From Mycobacterium sp. 1164985.4 (GTDB lineage Bacteria; Actinomycetota; Actinomycetes; Mycobacteriales; Mycobacteriaceae), in assembly GCF_001668575.1 (NCBI RefSeq), contig NZ_LZMD01000079.1, forward strand, positions 62,001 through 126,000: 64,000 nucleotides of DNA, written 5' to 3'. Both the position numbers and the translations under genes were made by a program. Within the stretch, counting starts at the first letter, position 1; every line of letters begins with the position of its first letter. Under the pieces are notes generated by a model. The model saw only the letters and a list, made by a program, of their open reading frames with translations, did no database searches and was not told the DNA's origin. Below are positions 8,652 through 16,196 of the stretch, piece by piece.

Positions 8652-10159
8652 TGCGTACCGTCGCGGGCCGCACCGACCACGTCGTGGTCGTCGGCGCCGG
8701 ACTGGCGGGACTGTCGGCGGCACTGCAACTCGCTGGGCGCGGTCGCAGGGTGACGGTGCTCGAACGCGGGCAGCATCCGGGCGGACGTGTCGGACGCGTC
8801 GACGTCGACGGTTACCGCCTCGACACCGGGCCGACCGTGCTGACGATGCCTGACATCATCGACGACGCGTTCGCCGCCGTCGGAGAGAACACGGCCGACC
8901 GACTCGACCTGCTCACCGTCGATCCCGCCTACCGCGCGTCGTTCGCCGACGGCAGCTCGCTGCACGTGCGCAGCGACGCCGACGCGATGGCCGCCGAGAT
9001 CGAGCGCTTCGCCGGCCGTAAACAGGCGGAAGGATATGTGCGGCTTCGTGATTGGCTCACCAAGTTGTACCGGGTCGAGTTCGACGGTTTCATCGCGGCA
9101 AATTTCGACTCGCCCTTGTCGCTGCTGACCCCACAACTGGCCCGACTGACCGCGATCGGCGGATTCCGTCGCTGGGATCGCATGGTTCGCAAGTTCATCA
9201 GCGATGAACGACTGCAGCGGGTGTTCACCTTCCAGGCGTTGTACGCCGGGGTGCCGCCGCACCGGGCGCTGGCGGTGTATGCCGTGATCGCCTACATGGA
9301 CACCATCTCCGGGGTGTACTTCCCCCGCGGCGGTGTGCGCGCCCTCCCTGACGCCCTCGCCGCGGCCGGGGCCGACGCCGGTGTCGAGTTCCATTACGGC
9401 TCTGCGGTTTCGGCTCTCGAGCGGACGGGCGACCGGGTGGTCGCGGTTCGCACCGAGGACGGCGACCGGATCGCCGCCGACGCGGTCGTGCTGACCACCG
9501 AACTGCCCGACACCTACCGGTTGCTCGGGCGCACGCCCCGCCGCCCGCTGCGGTTGCGGCCGGCGCCGTCGGCCGTGGTCGCCCACGTCGGGTGCCGCGC
9601 GGTCGGTCAGGACGGCGACCACCACACCATCGTCTTCGGCCACGAGTGGGAGAAGACGTTCACCGACATCATCGACGACGGACGTGTGATGTCCGATCCG
9701 TCGCTGCTCGTGACCCGCCCCACCGCAGGCGATCCGTCGCTGGCCCCCGATGGCCGAGACCTGTTGTACGTCCTTGCGCCCGCCCCCAACCTCGATGTGG
9801 GGCAGGTTGATTGGGCGTCGCTCCGCGGCGACTACGTGCGTCAGATGATGGATGTGGTGGGCACCCGGCTCCCGCAGGTGGGGGTCGACGCAGAGGTGCT
9901 GCATGTCGTCGATCCCGCCGACTGGGCGCGTCAGGGGATGGCCGCGGGCACCCCGTTCGCGCTGGCACACACGTTCGGTCAGACCGGCCCCTTCCGTCCC
10001 GCCAACACGGTGCGCGGTGTCGCCAACGTGGTACTGGCGGGGTCGTCGACCGTCCCTGGGGTCGGCGTGCCGACCGCGATGATTTCCGGGCGGTTGGCGG
10101 CTGACCGAATCACCGGCCTTCCCGTCGGGCGGGCCCATAGCCAGGTGGTGCAAGCATGA
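8651..10159 (+). CDS. crtI: Phytoene desaturase
   Basis: A 502-residue CrtI-type flavoprotein that desaturates phytoene stepwise to lycopene. An N-terminal FAD motif (VVVVGAGLAGLSAALQLAGRG, then LERGQHPGGRVG) and LDTGPTVLTMPD are CrtI hallmarks. A central segment YAGVPPHRALAVYAVIAYMDTISGVYFPRGGV follows, and the C-terminal signature is ANVVLAGSSTVPGVGVPTAMISGRL. ATG 8651 shares its A with the crtE stop (TGATG); a GTG one codon upstream is possible. The stop overlaps the crtB start by ATGA. Length is normal for the family. Substrate range cannot be read from sequence, but the cyclase and CrtU genes downstream need lycopene. Confidence 0.95.
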   Translation: MRTVAGRTDHVVVVGAGLAGLSAALQLAGRGRRVTVLERGQHPGGRVGRVDVDGYRLDTGPTVLTMPDIIDDAFAAVGENTADRLDLLTVDPAYRASFADGSSLHVRSDADAMAAEIERFAGRKQAEGYVRLRDWLTKLYRVEFDGFIAANFDSPLSLLTPQLARLTAIGGFRRWDRMVRKFISDERLQRVFTFQALYAGVPPHRALAVYAVIAYMDTISGVYFPRGGVRALPDALAAAGADAGVEFHYGSAVSALERTGDRVVAVRTEDGDRIAADAVVLTTELPDTYRLLGRTPRRPLRLRPAPSAVVAHVGCRAVGQDGDHHTIVFGHEWEKTFTDIIDDGRVMSDPSLLVTRPTAGDPSLAPDGRDLLYVLAPAPNLDVGQVDWASLRGDYVRQMMDVVGTRLPQVGVDAEVLHVVDPADWARQGMAAGTPFALAHTFGQTGPFRPANTVRGVANVVLAGSSTVPGVGVPTAMISGRLAADRITGLPVGRAHSQVVQA

Positions 10160-11103
10160 TCGGTTCCGAACTCGACGCCGCGGGCGTACGCGACCCGGCA
10201 CTGCGCGAGGCTTATCGCCGTTGCCGCACAATCAATGCCGAGCACGGCCGCACGTTCTTCCTGGCCACCCGGCTGCTCGCGCCCGAACAGCGACCCGCCG
10301 TGCACGCGCTGTACGGGTTCGCCCGCCGCGCCGACGACATCCTCGACGACTTCGACCCCGTCATACCCATGAGCGAACGGGCCGACCAGCTCCAGCTGCT
10401 GGCGACCCAGCTGTTCAACCGTCTCGCGCAGGGCAGCTGCGACGACGGCGATCCGGCGCTGGCCGCCGTGGTGCACTGCGCCCGCCGGTACGGGATTCCG
10501 TGGGAGCTGTTCGACGACTTCCTCGGGTCGATGCGCATGGATCTCACCGTCACCGACTATCCCGACCGGGCCGCACTGGATCGGTACATGTACGGCTCGG
10601 CCGAGGTCATCGGCCTGCAACTGCTGCCCGTCCTCGGCACCGTCGGTCCTCGCGAAGAGGCCGCCCCGTACGCGGCCGCGCTCGGAAAGGCGTTCCAGCT
10701 CACGAACTTCCTGCGCGACATCGACGAGGACCTCGAGCGGGGCCGGGTGTACCTGCCCGCCGACGAACTCGCCGCGTACGGCGTTGACCGCGACGTGCTG
10801 ACGTGGTGCCACGAGAACCGCCGCACCGACGCGAAGGTTCGCCGGGCCCTGGTGGAGCAGCACGCCATCAACCGGCGCGTGTACGACTTCGCGCGGCGCG
10901 GTATCGCCCACCTCAGCCCGCGGTCGCGCCCCTGCGTCGCGGTCGCGCTGACCCTGTACTCCGAAATCCTGGACCGCATCGAGGAAATCGACTTCGCGGT
11001 CTTCAGCCAGCGCGCGACCGTCGGCACCGGACGCCGCATCCGCGTCGGGTGCGCCGGTCTCCTGAAGGCGTGGCGGGCGCGACACCGGGACCGCAAGGCG
11101 TGA
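10156..11103 (+). CDS. crtB: Phytoene synthase
   Basis: A 315-residue squalene/phytoene synthase that condenses two GGPP into phytoene. It has both catalytic aspartate-rich regions: FARRADDILDDFD (about residues 55-67) and TNFLRDIDEDLERGRVYLP (about residues 179-197). Between them lie the usual SFYLA-like start helix (RTFFLATRLLAPEQR), LYGFARR, and MRMDLTVTDY. The start codon overlaps the crtI stop (ATGA) and only two bases separate its stop from crtYc. The gene order crtE-crtI-crtB is the standard actinobacterial carotenoid arrangement. Confidence 0.96.
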   Translation: MIGSELDAAGVRDPALREAYRRCRTINAEHGRTFFLATRLLAPEQRPAVHALYGFARRADDILDDFDPVIPMSERADQLQLLATQLFNRLAQGSCDDGDPALAAVVHCARRYGIPWELFDDFLGSMRMDLTVTDYPDRAALDRYMYGSAEVIGLQLLPVLGTVGPREEAAPYAAALGKAFQLTNFLRDIDEDLERGRVYLPADELAAYGVDRDVLTWCHENRRTDAKVRRALVEQHAINRRVYDFARRGIAHLSPRSRPCVAVALTLYSEILDRIEEIDFAVFSQRATVGTGRRIRVGCAGLLKAWRARHRDRKA

Positions 11104-11105
11104 CG

Positions 11106-11450
11106 ATGGACAAGTGGCAATACCTGTTGGTACTGGCCGCCTGTCTTCTGATCACGGCGCCTTTGGAGATCTTCGGCGAGGGCGTGTACCGACAGGGGCG
11201 CAGGGTCGCGGCCGCGGTGCTGCCCGTCGCCGCCGTGTTCGTCGTCTGGGATGTGATCGCGATCTTCGCCGACATCTGGACGTACAACTCCAAGTACGTG
11301 ACCGGCGTCGACGTACCGGGCGTGATGCCCATCGAGGAACTGCTGTTCTTCATCGTGATCCCGCTGTGCGGGCTGCTGACCTACAACGCCGTCACCGCGA
11401 TCCTGTCGCGGCTGCAGCGGACGCGCGACCACGCGGAGAACGTCAAGTGA
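11106..11450 (+). CDS. crtYc: Lycopene beta-cyclase subunit c
   Basis: A 114-residue membrane protein with three predicted helices (YLLVLAACLLITAPLE; VLPVAAVFVVWDVIAI; ELLFFIVIPLCGLLTYNAV). It carries the conserved PIEELLFF motif of the heterodimeric lycopene cyclases (CrtYc/CrtYd of Brevibacterium and M. aurum; CrtYe/Yf in corynebacteria). With CrtYd it closes beta-ionone rings on lycopene to form beta-carotene. The two small subunits correspond to halves of fungal CarRP-type cyclases. It ends in a GTGA overlap with crtYd, consistent with coupled one-to-one synthesis. Confidence 0.93.
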   Translation: MDKWQYLLVLAACLLITAPLEIFGEGVYRQGRRVAAAVLPVAAVFVVWDVIAIFADIWTYNSKYVTGVDVPGVMPIEELLFFIVIPLCGLLTYNAVTAILSRLQRTRDHAENVK

Positions 11451-11776
11451 ACGGACTGGGATACACGATGCCCGCCGTACTGGCCGTACTCGCCGTCTGC
11501 GCACTCGAGTTGGGTGTCCTTCGCACCGGGTTGTTCCGCAAGGCCGCGTACTGGATCTCCATGGTGATCGTGCTCGGTTTCCAGATACCGGTCGACGGTT
11601 GGCTCACCAAGCTCAGCGCACCGATCGTCATCTACGACGATCAGCACACCAGCGGGATCCGGTTCCCGTTCGACATTCCAGTGGAAGACTTCCTCTTCGG
11701 CTGGGCGATGGTCACCGCTGTGCTTCTGCTGTGGGAACGGCAGCGGCTGCGCGCACAGAGAAGGGATGCTTCGTGA
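11447..11776 (+). CDS. crtYd: Lycopene beta-cyclase subunit d
   Basis: A 109-residue partner of CrtYc with a GTG start overlapping its stop (GTGA). Three hydrophobic segments are visible (MPAVLAVLAVCALELGVL; YWISMVIVLGFQIPVDGWL; VEDFLFGWAMVTAVLLLW). The PVEDFLFG motif mirrors PIEELLFF of the c subunit, the conserved acidic pair of this cyclase family. Together they should form the membrane enzyme making beta-carotene, the substrate of CrtU downstream. Its stop overlaps the next start (GTGA). Confidence 0.93.
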   Translation: MNGLGYTMPAVLAVLAVCALELGVLRTGLFRKAAYWISMVIVLGFQIPVDGWLTKLSAPIVIYDDQHTSGIRFPFDIPVEDFLFGWAMVTAVLLLWERQRLRAQRRDAS

Positions 11777-12504
11777 AGGTCAGCGAGGGTCGAGATGCCG
11801 ATGACCCCTCGGATGTTCCGGCCGCGTTCGACGACGGTGCATCGTCCTACGACACGCTCGTCAACTCCAATCCCGGATACCATGAGCACCTTCGGATCTC
11901 CGCGCAGCGAATGCGGCTGCCCGACGAGGGTCGCGGGCTCCGCCTGCTCGACGCGGGATGCGGAACCGGCGCATCGACCGCCGCCCTGTTGGCGGTGGCA
12001 CCTCATGCGGAGATCGTCGGCGTCGACGGTTCGGACGGCATGCTGGCCGAGGCGAGGGCCAAACAGTGGCCGTCGTCGGTGCGTTTCGTCCACAGCCGGA
12101 TCGAGAACCTCGCCGATGTCGGCGTGACCGGACCCTTCGACGGCATCTTCGCCGCCTACCTCATCCGCAACCTCCCGGATCCCGATGCGCAACTGCGAGA
12201 GTTCCTCTCATTGCTGCGGCCGGGAGCGTCGCTGGCGGTCCACGAGTACTCGGTGCGCGATTCGCGCATCGCGACCGCCGTGTGGAACGCCGTCTGTGCC
12301 GCGATCATCATTCCGAGCGGTCGCCTGCGCAGTGGAGACGCATCGCTGTACCGGTATCTGCGGCGCAGCGTGAACCGCTTCGACGGCGCCGCTGATTTCC
12401 GTGACCGGTTGCGCCGCAACGGTTTCACCGCGGTGCACAGCGAGACGATGCCGGGCTGGCAACGCAACATCGTGCACACCTTCCTCGCCGAGGCGCCGCG
12501 ATGA
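11773..12504 (+). CDS. SAM-dependent methyltransferase embedded in the carotenoid operon (CrtT-like)
   Basis: A 243-residue class I methyltransferase. Motif I is LRLLDAGCGTGAST (about residues 57-70), motif II is EIVGVDGSDGMLAEA, and a later FDGIFAAYLIRNLPDPD resembles the UbiE/COQ5 group. A hydrophobic patch (VCAAIIIPSGRL) near residue 175 would suit a lipophilic substrate. The GTG start overlaps crtYd and the stop overlaps crtU (ATGA), so it is an integral member of the pathway. A methyltransferase called CrtT accompanies crtU in Streptomyces clusters. Isorenieratene formation itself does not need SAM, because CrtU migrates an existing methyl, so this enzyme probably modifies a product or intermediate. 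Its substrate is unknown. Confidence 0.85.
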   Translation: MKVSEGRDADDPSDVPAAFDDGASSYDTLVNSNPGYHEHLRISAQRMRLPDEGRGLRLLDAGCGTGASTAALLAVAPHAEIVGVDGSDGMLAEARAKQWPSSVRFVHSRIENLADVGVTGPFDGIFAAYLIRNLPDPDAQLREFLSLLRPGASLAVHEYSVRDSRIATAVWNAVCAAIIIPSGRLRSGDASLYRYLRRSVNRFDGAADFRDRLRRNGFTAVHSETMPGWQRNIVHTFLAEAPR

Positions 12505-14012
12505 CCGATCCGCGCCGCATCACGCACTCCGCACCTCAGCCCGATGCGAACCGCGTTCGGGACAAACCGCACGTGGTCGTCGTCGGCGGCGGCATCGCAG
12601 GGCTGACCGCGGCCACCGGGTTGGCCGAACGCGGCGTGAGCGTCGACATCCTCGAACGCGAAACCTATCTCGGCGGTCGCGTCGGCGGTTGGACCGAGTC
12701 GCTCGACGACGGCACCCCCGTGGCCATGAACCGCGGCTTTCACGCGTTCTTCCGGCAGTATTACAACCTGCGGAACCTGTTGCGGCGCATCGACCCCGCC
12801 CTGGGCATGCTCACCCCGGTCTCGGACTATCCCCTTGTCGACGCGTACGGCCGACGCGACACGTTCCGCGGCCTGCCCCAGACGCCGCCGTGGAATGCGG
12901 TGGCGTTCGCGCTGCGCAGCCCCACGTTCCGGCTGCGTGATCTGGTGCGGCTGAACGCGCGCGCCGCGGCGCCGTTGGCCGCGGTCTCGGTGCCCGGGAT
13001 CTATGACCGGCTCGACCACATCGACGCCGATACGTTCCTGCGCGACATCAACTTTCCCGAACCCGCCCGCCATCTGGCCTTCGAGGTCTTCTCACGCAGC
13101 TTCTTCGCCGAGCCGACCAACCTCTCGGCCGCCGAGCTGGCGACGATGTTCCACATCTACTTCCTGGGGTCCAGCGAGGGCCTGGTGTTCGACGTCGCCA
13201 ACGCGAACTTCCACACCGCGCTGTGGGATCCGCTGCGCGCCTACCTGCGGTCGCTGGACGTGCGGGTGCACACCGGCGTATCGGTCACCGAGATCCGCCG
13301 CGGCGATCGCTTCTCGGTTCATACGGACGGCGCTGACCGCATCGACGCCGACGGCGTCGTGCTGGCCACCGATGTCGCGGGTTTGCAGAAGATCGTCGGC
13401 GATTCGGCGTCCCTTGGCGACGAGCGGTGGCGGTCCGACATCGCCGCGATGCGTACGGCCGCACTGTTCGTCGTACAGCGGCTGTGGCTCGACCGGCCCG
13501 TGAAGCCGGACCGTCCGGCATTTCTCGGGACGGGCGGGCGTCCGCCGCTGGACAATGTGAGCGTGCTGGAGCGATATGAGCGGGAGGCGGCGGACTGGTC
13601 GCGCCGCACCGGCGGCTCGGTGGTCGAGTTGCACTCGTACGCGGCGACCGACGGCACCGAGGACGTGTTGGAACGGTTGCCGATCCGGATGCGGGAACTG
13701 TATCCCGAGACCGCCTCTGCGAACGTCGTCGGCGAACGGGTGCTGACCCGTCAGGACTGCCCTCGGTTTGCGCCCGGCGACTTCGCGCGCCGCCCGACCG
13801 TGGCGACGCCGCAGCCTGGCCTGGCCCTGGCGGGTGACGGCATCCGCATCGACCTGCCGGTCGCGTTGATGGAGCGCGCCGCAACCACGGGGTGGTCCGC
13901 GGCCAACCTGCTGCTCAAGGGTTTCGGCCTTACCGGGCACGACATCCAGACGGTCCCCACACAGGGGCGCTTCGCACCGTTGCGACGGCTGGCGGAAAGG
14001 CAGCTCGCATGA
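12501..14012 (+). CDS. crtU: Beta-carotene desaturase/methyltransferase (isorenieratene synthase)
   Basis: A 503-residue FAD protein of the CrtU family, which converts beta-ionone rings to aromatic 1,2,5-trimethylphenyl rings by desaturation and methyl migration. It shows the N-terminal HVVVVGGGIAGLTAATGLAERG and LERETYLGGRVGGW. The CrtU-type segment NRGFHAFFRQYYNLRNLL (about residues 76-93) separates the family from CrtI. The C-terminal FAD contact is GLALAGDGIRIDLPVALMERA. M. aurum is known to make isorenieratene (leprotene) with this gene. It overlaps its neighbours on both sides by ATGA. Together with crtEIB-YcYd it predicts an aromatic carotenoid as end product or intermediate. Confidence 0.93.
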   Translation: MTDPRRITHSAPQPDANRVRDKPHVVVVGGGIAGLTAATGLAERGVSVDILERETYLGGRVGGWTESLDDGTPVAMNRGFHAFFRQYYNLRNLLRRIDPALGMLTPVSDYPLVDAYGRRDTFRGLPQTPPWNAVAFALRSPTFRLRDLVRLNARAAAPLAAVSVPGIYDRLDHIDADTFLRDINFPEPARHLAFEVFSRSFFAEPTNLSAAELATMFHIYFLGSSEGLVFDVANANFHTALWDPLRAYLRSLDVRVHTGVSVTEIRRGDRFSVHTDGADRIDADGVVLATDVAGLQKIVGDSASLGDERWRSDIAAMRTAALFVVQRLWLDRPVKPDRPAFLGTGGRPPLDNVSVLERYEREAADWSRRTGGSVVELHSYAATDGTEDVLERLPIRMRELYPETASANVVGERVLTRQDCPRFAPGDFARRPTVATPQPGLALAGDGIRIDLPVALMERAATTGWSAANLLLKGFGLTGHDIQTVPTQGRFAPLRRLAERQLA

Positions 14013-15016
14013 GCATGCTTGCCGAACTCAAGGCGCGGCTGGCGAAAACCACCCCGTTCCAAGTGCTTCCGCGCACCGCTTGGTCCGGTCAGCGGCCGAC
14101 GTACGACGACGCCCAACCGTCGCTGATCAACTCCGCGCTGCGGCGTTCGCAGGGTAGGCCGAGCGGAAACTGGTATGCCATCGCGGCCAGCGACACCATA
14201 GGCAAACGGCCGATCGGCGCCACGGTCGGTGGCGTCGAACTGGTCGCTTGGCGCGCCGAGGGCGGGGCGCTCGCGGTCGGGCCGGCGGCCTGCCCCCATC
14301 TCGGAGCCGATCTGTCGACCGGGATGGTGGACTGCGGAACGCTGATCTGCCCGTGGCACGGCCTGCGCTTCGACGGCGGCCGCACCTGGAGCTGGCGACC
14401 CTTCCCCGCTCACGACGACGGTGTGCTCACGTGGGTGCGACTGGACGCGATCGGCGGCGAAACGCCCACCGAGACACCGATATTGCCGATGCGACCGGAC
14501 GGGCCGCGGCTCTCGGCGGTGACCCGGCTCGTCGGCACGTGCGAACCAGCGGACGTGATCGCCAACCGACTCGACCCGTGGCACGGCGCGTGGTTCCACC
14601 CGTATTCGTTCACCCGCCTCGAGGTGCTTTCGGCGCCGACCGCCGACGACGACCTTCCCGAGGATGGCGACCGCTTCCTCGTCGCGGTCACCTTCCGGGT
14701 CGGGCGACTCGGTGTTCCGGTGATCGCGGAGTTCACCGCACCGGAGCCACGCACCATCGTGATGCGCATCGTCGACGGAGAAGGGGCGGGAAGCGTGGTC
14801 GAGACGCATGCCACCCCGCTCGGACCGGGCACCGACGGCGCGCCCCGCACCGCGGTCATCGAGGCGGTGATCGCCCACTCCGACCGCCCCGGCTTCGCCC
14901 ATGCCCTCCGCGGCGCGCCGCTGATCACCCCGTTCATGCGGTATGCGGCCACCCGCCTGTGGCGTGACGATCTCGCCTACGCCGAGCGTCTCTATCGGCA
15001 GCGCTCGCGCGGCTGA
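14009..15016 (+). CDS. Rieske-type oxygenase-like protein, last gene of the carotenoid operon
   Basis: A 335-residue protein. The Rieske [2Fe-2S] site is complete: C95-P-H97 and C114-P-W-H117. Downstream, D189-P-W-H192 followed by H197 fits the D-x2-H-x4-H pattern that binds the mononuclear iron of Rieske oxygenases. It is therefore likely catalytic, not just an electron carrier. No reductase or ferredoxin gene is nearby. The ATG overlaps the crtU stop (ATGA), so it is translated with the pathway. Similar proteins (which I recall as DUF5914) sit beside crtU in other actinobacteria, without a defined reaction to my knowledge. Hydroxylation or demethylation of the aromatic end ring is a reasonable guess, not shown. 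Confidence 0.85.
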   Translation: MSMLAELKARLAKTTPFQVLPRTAWSGQRPTYDDAQPSLINSALRRSQGRPSGNWYAIAASDTIGKRPIGATVGGVELVAWRAEGGALAVGPAACPHLGADLSTGMVDCGTLICPWHGLRFDGGRTWSWRPFPAHDDGVLTWVRLDAIGGETPTETPILPMRPDGPRLSAVTRLVGTCEPADVIANRLDPWHGAWFHPYSFTRLEVLSAPTADDDLPEDGDRFLVAVTFRVGRLGVPVIAEFTAPEPRTIVMRIVDGEGAGSVVETHATPLGPGTDGAPRTAVIEAVIAHSDRPGFAHALRGAPLITPFMRYAATRLWRDDLAYAERLYRQRSRG

Positions 15017-15020
15017 TCCC

Positions 15021-15045
15021 GTTTTGCGCCGAGGCGCCCGGGTAT
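15021..15045 (+). promoter_or_regulatory. Strong SigF-type promoter
   Basis: GTTT at 15021-15024, a 15-bp spacer and GGGTAT at 15040-15045 match the mycobacterial SigF consensus. The promoter starts five bases after the stop of the Rieske gene, and the expected transcript begins within a few bases of the ATG at 15055, so the mRNA would have almost no leader. It should drive the two small genes that follow, independently of the carotenoid operon. Confidence 0.65.
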
Positions 15046-15054
15046 ACCGCCGGG

Positions 15055-15264
15055 ATGAGCAAGGACATCCACAAGGGCGACAAGGTGCAGTGGAAGAGCC
15101 ACGGCACCACCGTGACCGGCACCGTCGAGGAGAAGATCACCTCTGACACGGAAGCGGCGGGCCGCACCGTGCGCGCTGACTCCGACAACCCGCAATACCG
15201 GGTGCGCAGCGCCAAGAGCGGCCGCGACGCGGTGCACAAGCCGGAATCGCTGAAGAAGAAGTAG
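15055..15264 (+). CDS. DUF2945 (hypervirulence-associated TUDOR-like) small protein
   Basis: A 69-residue, strongly charged protein: KGDKVQWKSHGTTVTGTVEEKI, then YRVRSAKSGRDAVHKPESLKKK. This is the whole DUF2945 domain, a small SH3/TUDOR-like barrel of unknown function, common in stress-induced genes. It is preceded at once by a SigF-like promoter, which fits a general-stress role. The next gene (DUF3140) starts 5 bp after its stop, and the two families are often neighbours in actinobacteria. Confidence 0.85.
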   Translation: MSKDIHKGDKVQWKSHGTTVTGTVEEKITSDTEAAGRTVRADSDNPQYRVRSAKSGRDAVHKPESLKKK

Positions 15265-15268
15265 CGCC

Positions 15269-15598
15269 GTGGCCGACGATCACGCCACGACCTATACCGA
15301 GTTCACCGACGCCGTCAACTTGACGGCCTCCGAACTCGAAAAGTGGCTCGAGACAGCCGAATCCAAAGGCGTCGGGCAGAAGTCCGACGGTGGCGAGTCG
15401 ACCGGGCACGAAAGCGGCCGGCGCATCGTCGAACTGTTACGTAAGAAGAAGTCGGAGTTGGACGACGACGACTACGCCCACATGCGCAAGGTCGTCGGCT
15501 ACGCACACCGCCATCTGGCCCAGCGGCCAAGCGGCGACATCGAGCACTCAGCGTGGCGTTACTCGCTGATGAACTGGGGCCACGACCCCTGCAAGTAG
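15269..15598 (+). CDS. DUF3140 family protein
   Basis: A 109-residue hydrophilic protein with a GTG start 5 bp after the DUF2945 gene. The visible conserved pattern is FTDAVNLTASELEKWLET, ESGRRIVELLRKKKSELDDDDYAHMRKVVGYAHRHLAQRP and WRYSLMNWGHDP, typical of DUF3140, which is suspected to bind DNA but is not characterised. Expression is probably shared with DUF2945 from the SigF-like promoter. Its last 40 bases overlap the 3' end of idi on the other strand, an unusually deep tail-to-tail overlap. Confidence 0.83.
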   Translation: MADDHATTYTEFTDAVNLTASELEKWLETAESKGVGQKSDGGESTGHESGRRIVELLRKKKSELDDDDYAHMRKVVGYAHRHLAQRPSGDIEHSAWRYSLMNWGHDPCK

Positions 15599-16131
15599 GG
15601 CTCGTCGAGTAGCGGTATCTGCTCCATGGCCCACGGGCTGATCGACCACGGCAGCCCGACTGCGGAGCGGAGCTGCTCCCACGACACCCACATCCACTCC
15701 ATGACCTCGCTGGGATCGGGTCGCAACCGGGCGCGGCAGCGGGCGAAGAACACCGGGCAGATCTCGTTCTCGACGGTGCCGTCGGCCGCGACGGCGCGGT
15801 AACGGAAGTCCGGCAGCACGCAGACGACCGATTCGATCGGTACACCCAGCTCCTGCTCGGCTCGGCGGCGCACCGCGTCCTCGACCTGTTCCCCGGGCGC
15901 CGGGTGCCCGCAGAACGAGTTGGACCAGACCCCGGGCCATGTCGTCTTGTTCAATGCGCGGCGGGTCAACAGCACGCTGCCGTCCGCGTCGAACAGATAG
16001 CAGGAAAAGCCCAGGTGCAGCGGTGTCGCGGCGTGATGCACGGTGGTCTTGGCGGCACTGCCGATCTGTCGGCCCTGTTCGTCGAGAAGTACGACGGACT
16101 CGTCCGTAGTCTCCGTCGTCGCCGTGGTCAT
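15559..16131 (-). CDS. idi: Isopentenyl-diphosphate delta-isomerase, type I
   Basis: A 190-residue Nudix-fold isomerase interconverting IPP and DMAPP, supplying the starter unit for CrtE. It shows LHLGFSCYLFDADGSVLLTRRA, the catalytic-cysteine segment WSNSFCGHP (with GEQVEDAVRRRAEQELG as the Nudix-like helix), and the glutamate-bearing ENEICPVFFAR. ATG 16131 was preferred over a GTG 9 bases upstream because GAGGTG lies 6 bp before it. The gene is 65 bp downstream of the MerR regulator on the same strand, and carries its own CGATGC pair upstream. Linking idi to the carotenoid regulator makes metabolic sense. Confidence 0.93.
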   Translation of the reverse strand: MTTATTETTDESVVLLDEQGRQIGSAAKTTVHHAATPLHLGFSCYLFDADGSVLLTRRALNKTTWPGVWSNSFCGHPAPGEQVEDAVRRRAEQELGVPIESVVCVLPDFRYRAVAADGTVENEICPVFFARCRARLRPDPSEVMEWMWVSWEQLRSAVGLPWSISPWAMEQIPLLDEPYLQGSWPQFISE

Positions 16132-16172
16132 TGCGGACACCTCATGTATGTACCCAAATCCGCCGGACTAAC

Positions 16173-16189
16173 CGATGCACGGACGATGC
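16173..16189. promoter_or_regulatory. CGATGC 11-bp repeat pair upstream of idi
   Basis: CGATGC at 16173-16178 and again at 16184-16189, exactly 11 bp apart, in the 65-bp gap between merR and idi. This is the same spacing and word as in the crtE and merR start regions. On the idi coding strand it reads GCATCG, the same orientation as the copies over the crtE start. It is probably an operator of the neighbouring MerR/CarH-type regulator. Confidence 0.6.
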
Positions 16190-16196
16190 GCCTCGG

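Noticed and set aside
16150..16175. GGGTAC with GGTT on the minus strand as a SigF promoter of idi
   Set aside because: The spacer is only about 14 bp and the -35 match is weak, so I did not annotate it.
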